Source: an uncultured Bacteroidales bacterium (lineage in GTDB: Bacteria; Bacteroidota; Bacteroidia; Bacteroidales; Bacteroidaceae). Taken from it: 34,929 nucleotides of DNA. Under the pieces are notes generated by a model that worked only from the letters and a program-made list of their open reading frames with translations, made no database searches and had not been told where the DNA came from. Position numbers and translations under genes: made by a program. Position 1 is the first letter of the stretch. The number at the start of each line of letters is the position of its first letter. Positions 32,492-34,929 of this stretch are shown in pieces. Where the stretch lies: positions 1 through 34,929 of the forward strand of contig CALFTK010000063.1 in the NCBI GenBank assembly GCA_937916465.1. The letters are read 5' to 3'.

Positions 32492-33829
32492 ATGTCAACT
32501 ACGTTTGAACTGCGTACATCAAAGAAGGTTGGCTACGCCGCTGTACAGGTACGGGTACAGTCAAGTGTATTGGGTATAAATATACGCCAGTCAACTAAAC
32601 TAAAAGTTTCCATATCCAAATGGAATCTTTCTCGTGACAGTCGTCTATTCAAACAGTACGCAACATCAAAAGAGGGTATAGAGGTATTTGAAAAGTTAGC
32701 AATAATAGCGAACACTATAAATAAACAACTGGCATTGGGTGTAGCACTTACCTCAAATGACATCAAACAGATTGTCAACAACACTATCTATACTATTTCA
32801 AGCAACATACCACAATCATATAACAGAGAAACTATCAACAGTAACAACACAAGTCTTAACGAATACTATTCACTTATAATCAAAGAGATGGAAAATGGCA
32901 CACGACATTCAAATAAAGGCACACTATATTCCAAAGGGACTATAAATGCCTTTAAACAGACATTCAATCAACTACAATATTTTCAGAAAGAAAATAATGT
33001 AACAATAGACTTTCAAGACATAAATATGGATTTCTATCATAAATACACAAAATACTTGGAATCAAAAGACTACACATTAAACTCAATTGGAAAATGTATA
33101 AGTTTTCTAAAGGCAGTTCTACGTTCTGCAGAATGTGAAGGGATAAATAGATTCACACAGTATAAGGATAAAAGATTCAAAGCTTCATCAACAGAAACCG
33201 ATGCCATATATTTAACTCACGAAGAACTTAAAAAACTGATTGATTTGGATTTATCCGACACTAATGATAACTTATACGAATATGTCAGAGACATATTTAT
33301 TGTAGGTGTATGGACTGCACAAAGAGTCTCTGATTACAACAACATAAGTCCGAACTGTATAAAACGCTATGAAAGGAACTTCATGGTAGATGGAAAATAC
33401 ATAAAAAAAGAGATGGATGTAATAGAGATAATACAGAAGAAAACAAAGATAAAAGTAACAATACCTATTAGCAGACAACTTTCTGCCATATTAAAGAAAT
33501 ATAACTATATACTACCTAATATAAAAGACATAACCATAAATAGATACATAAAAGAGATTGCAAAAAAAGCCGGTATAAATCAGTCAGTTGAGATAGTAAA
33601 AATATCGGGTGGTAAATACAAAAAAATACATAAACCCAAGTATGAATTAATCTACACGCATACAGCCAGACGAACAGGAGCTACATTAATGTATTTGGCA
33701 GGAATGGATGTCTATGACATAATGAAAATAACAGGCCATTCCAGCCCTGAGATGCTAAAAAAATACATAAAAGCCAACTCTTTAGATGTTGCAGACAAGA
33801 TAGTTTCCAAATACGACTATTTCAAATAA
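32492..33829 (+). CDS. Tyrosine recombinase / phage-type integrase
   Basis: A 445-residue site-specific recombinase. It has an N-terminal arm-binding-like region (about 1-100), a core-binding SAM-like domain (about 118-225) and a C-terminal catalytic domain with Arg278 (WTAQRVSD), His390-x-x-Arg393 (HTARR), His416 (TGHSS) and nucleophile Tyr425 (LKKYI). The set is complete, so it should be active. Codon use is more A-rich than its neighbours, consistent with transfer. Near-identical 17-bp repeats lie just before the gene and directly after its stop, with an inverted copy further upstream. No excisionase, relaxase or cargo gene is visible up to the window end. It may be a solo integrase, the edge of a larger island, or a DNA invertase. 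Confidence 0.9.
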   Translation: MSTTFELRTSKKVGYAAVQVRVQSSVLGINIRQSTKLKVSISKWNLSRDSRLFKQYATSKEGIEVFEKLAIIANTINKQLALGVALTSNDIKQIVNNTIYTISSNIPQSYNRETINSNNTSLNEYYSLIIKEMENGTRHSNKGTLYSKGTINAFKQTFNQLQYFQKENNVTIDFQDINMDFYHKYTKYLESKDYTLNSIGKCISFLKAVLRSAECEGINRFTQYKDKRFKASSTETDAIYLTHEELKKLIDLDLSDTNDNLYEYVRDIFIVGVWTAQRVSDYNNISPNCIKRYERNFMVDGKYIKKEMDVIEIIQKKTKIKVTIPISRQLSAILKKYNYILPNIKDITINRYIKEIAKKAGINQSVEIVKISGGKYKKIHKPKYELIYTHTARRTGATLMYLAGMDVYDIMKITGHSSPEMLKKYIKANSLDVADKIVSKYDYFK

Positions 33830-33846
33830 AGTACCATTTTAGTACC
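33830..33846 (+). repeat. Right direct repeat flanking the recombinase
   Basis: AGTACCATTTTAGTACC begins immediately after the recombinase stop codon and matches the left copy at 32448-32464 except for one base. Confidence 0.8.
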
Positions 33847-33854
33847 AAGATTTT

Positions 33855-33900
33855 AAGAGTGACATCCTAAACGTTATTACAACTATTAGGAGTCACTCTT
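33855..33900 (+). terminator. Long hairpin downstream of the recombinase
   Basis: AAGAGTGAC (33855-33863) and TCCTAA (33865-33870) pair with TTAGGA (33886-33891) and GTCACTCTT (33892-33900), giving 15 bp with one bulged A. The following sequence is only moderately T-rich, so termination efficiency is uncertain. Confidence 0.7.
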
Positions 33901-34003
33901 TGTATTAGGTATGTACCCTACTTATTTGGTCTTAACAGTACCTATCTTAATAAAATTGAGAATGTAATTATATTTAACTTATTATTAACTAAAAGATTCA
34001 TTT

Positions 34004-34929
34004 ATGAAAAAGAGTGACTTATTACTAGCGGGAGCAATGCTCTTTGGCTTTGGTGCAACAGCACAAGCACAGGAACAGTTGTTCTTCTTTGGTTTTGAGG
34101 ACGGTATGGCTTCTTTTACCGATTCTACCAATGCTCTTGACTCTATTACCACACTGCAATATTATGCAGAACCTGGTTCAAATGGAGCAAGTCTGAAACC
34201 GGAAGAATGGGAACTTGGTCCTAAGTTTGACACACTGCTTTACATTTTGAATGGTGTTCAACCATTGACAAAATCAGCAGATGGCCCAGGTCGTGCAGAC
34301 CAATTTGAGATTGTAGAAGATTTGGACGGTGAACATGCAGGTGAATTTGCACAGATGGGTGCACAGGGTGGTCAGCGTTACTTCAGATACGTAGCAGGTC
34401 CTGAATACGCAGCACCTTCAGGTCAGAATCCGGCAGAAGGTGAATGTCTTGACTATGAGGCAAACCTGTTTGTTCGTGCATTGCCTATTAAACCTCAGAC
34501 TTCTTATCGTCTGTCAATGTACACAAAATCTTCATCAGCTGATGGTATTATGACTATCGACTTGATGTCAGGTTTCTATAACTCAGAATCACCATTCTCA
34601 ATGACAGGTGAATCAGGCGGTGAATTCCGTTTGGTTAAAAGAGGTTTTACTACTGACCGTTGGGAACGTGTTACAATGATGTCATACTTCCAGAATGACT
34701 CTATTGCTAACCGTCACACATATACCAGAGGTTACTGGTGGGTTGATGAATGGAATAAATTAGATGCTGAAGGTAACAACTATAACTACATTGTTATACC
34801 AAGTCAGTACTTTGTACGTCTTTCATTCACCGGTCACGGCGCTACATACTTTGTAGATGATATGGCTCTTACAGAATCATGGATTGGTGGTGCTGAGTAC
34901 TATCAGAACATTATGCGTGTTGACTTTGG
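34004..34929 (+). CDS. Secreted protein of unknown function, 5' part only
   Basis: An open frame from the ATG at 34004 continues to the last base of the window (308 complete codons) and is therefore truncated by the window edge. The N-terminus MKKSDLLLAGAMLFGFGATAQAQ is a Sec signal. The mature part begins EQLFFFGFEDGMASFTDS, has Tyr/Gly/Ser-rich beta character and includes LFVRALPIKPQTSYRLSMYTKSS followed later by YFVRLSFTGHGATYFVDDMAL. That pattern is reminiscent of carbohydrate-binding jelly-roll modules in surface proteins. The family is not recognised, and C-terminal domains or sorting signals lie outside. An AT-rich leader of about 100 nt separates it from the recombinase hairpin. Confidence 0.8.
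   Translation, partial: MKKSDLLLAGAMLFGFGATAQAQEQLFFFGFEDGMASFTDSTNALDSITTLQYYAEPGSNGASLKPEEWELGPKFDTLLYILNGVQPLTKSADGPGRADQFEIVEDLDGEHAGEFAQMGAQGGQRYFRYVAGPEYAAPSGQNPAEGECLDYEANLFVRALPIKPQTSYRLSMYTKSSSADGIMTIDLMSGFYNSESPFSMTGESGGEFRLVKRGFTTDRWERVTMMSYFQNDSIANRHTYTRGYWWVDEWNKLDAEGNNYNYIVIPSQYFVRLSFTGHGATYFVDDMALTESWIGGAEYYQNIMRVDF

Larger units (their letters stand above)
32448..33846 (+). mobile_element. Possible minimal recombinase element bounded by direct repeats
   Basis: The 1.4-kb unit from left to right repeat holds one tyrosine recombinase gene and nothing else. Direct repeats flanking an integrase could be attachment-site copies. They could equally be recombinase binding or autoregulatory sites. 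There is no proof of mobility from this single sequence. Confidence 0.3.

Noticed and set aside
33906..33944. TAGGTA/TACCTA inverted repeat after the recombinase hairpin
   Set aside because: Short arms with a 27-nt gap; unrelated to the 17-bp flanking repeats apart from the common GTACC string.
1..34929. CRISPR arrays, tRNA or rRNA genes, replication origin, sigma-54 -24/-12 promoters
   Set aside because: Looked for in the gaps between genes on both strands by eye; no regular repeat-spacer series, tRNA cloverleaf or GG-N10-GC promoter convincing enough to report.

Overview
The window comes from the chromosome of a Bacteroidales-type anaerobe (phylum Bacteroidota). Support: promoters fit the Bacteroidota TTTG-N19-21-TAnnTTTG pattern, ribosome-binding sites are weak and AT-rich, there are several SPII lipoproteins and outer-membrane barrels, there is a GH95/GH8 glycan-degrading repertoire, and IspG is of the Bacteroidota lineage. 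No rRNA, tRNA or CRISPR array was recognised.

Layout. 1-956: an FKBP-type prolyl isomerase lipoprotein on the minus strand with its terminator. 1160-6182: a tight housekeeping operon of TGS-domain nucleoside kinase, rpoN (sigma-54), purE and ispG. 6275-9832: an arylacetate module of arylacetate-CoA ligase, tandem-ACT protein and sodium:solute symporter. It is preceded by a complete-looking attenuator: promoter, a 17-codon leader with seven Tyr codons, competing 1:2, 2:3 and 3:4 hairpins, and a U-tract. 9866-12761: cysS, a glutaminyl-cyclase lipoprotein and sufE. 12734-13978: a U32 protein, convergent with and overlapping sufE. 14121-17628: iorA, iorB and an aminotransferase. 17629-19998: an AT-rich patch with a gene remnant, a C9 tract and two secreted orphans. 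20074-22388: an ECF sigma, putative anti-sigma, outer-membrane barrel and DUF4252 operon. 22475-26076 (minus): a GH95 enzyme followed by a porin. 26159-31286: xylulokinase, a GH8 exo-oligoxylanase and a large fasciclin lipoprotein. 31363-32349: dus. 32405-33900: a tyrosine recombinase flanked by near-identical repeats. 34004 to the end: the start of a secreted protein cut by the window edge.

How the parts fit. PaaK-like ligase, IorAB and a class I aminotransferase are together the enzymes needed to turn an arylacetate into arylacetyl-CoA, then arylpyruvate, then an aromatic amino acid by reductive carboxylation, as known for rumen and gut anaerobes. The Tyr-codon leader makes physiological sense as a sensor of charged tRNA-Tyr gating the activation and uptake end of that route. 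This is the most exciting signal in the window. Other points of interest are an unusually short Bacteroidota-type IspG, the repeat-flanked solo recombinase, a GH95-porin pair without SusC/SusD, and genes whose -7 boxes lie almost on the start codon.
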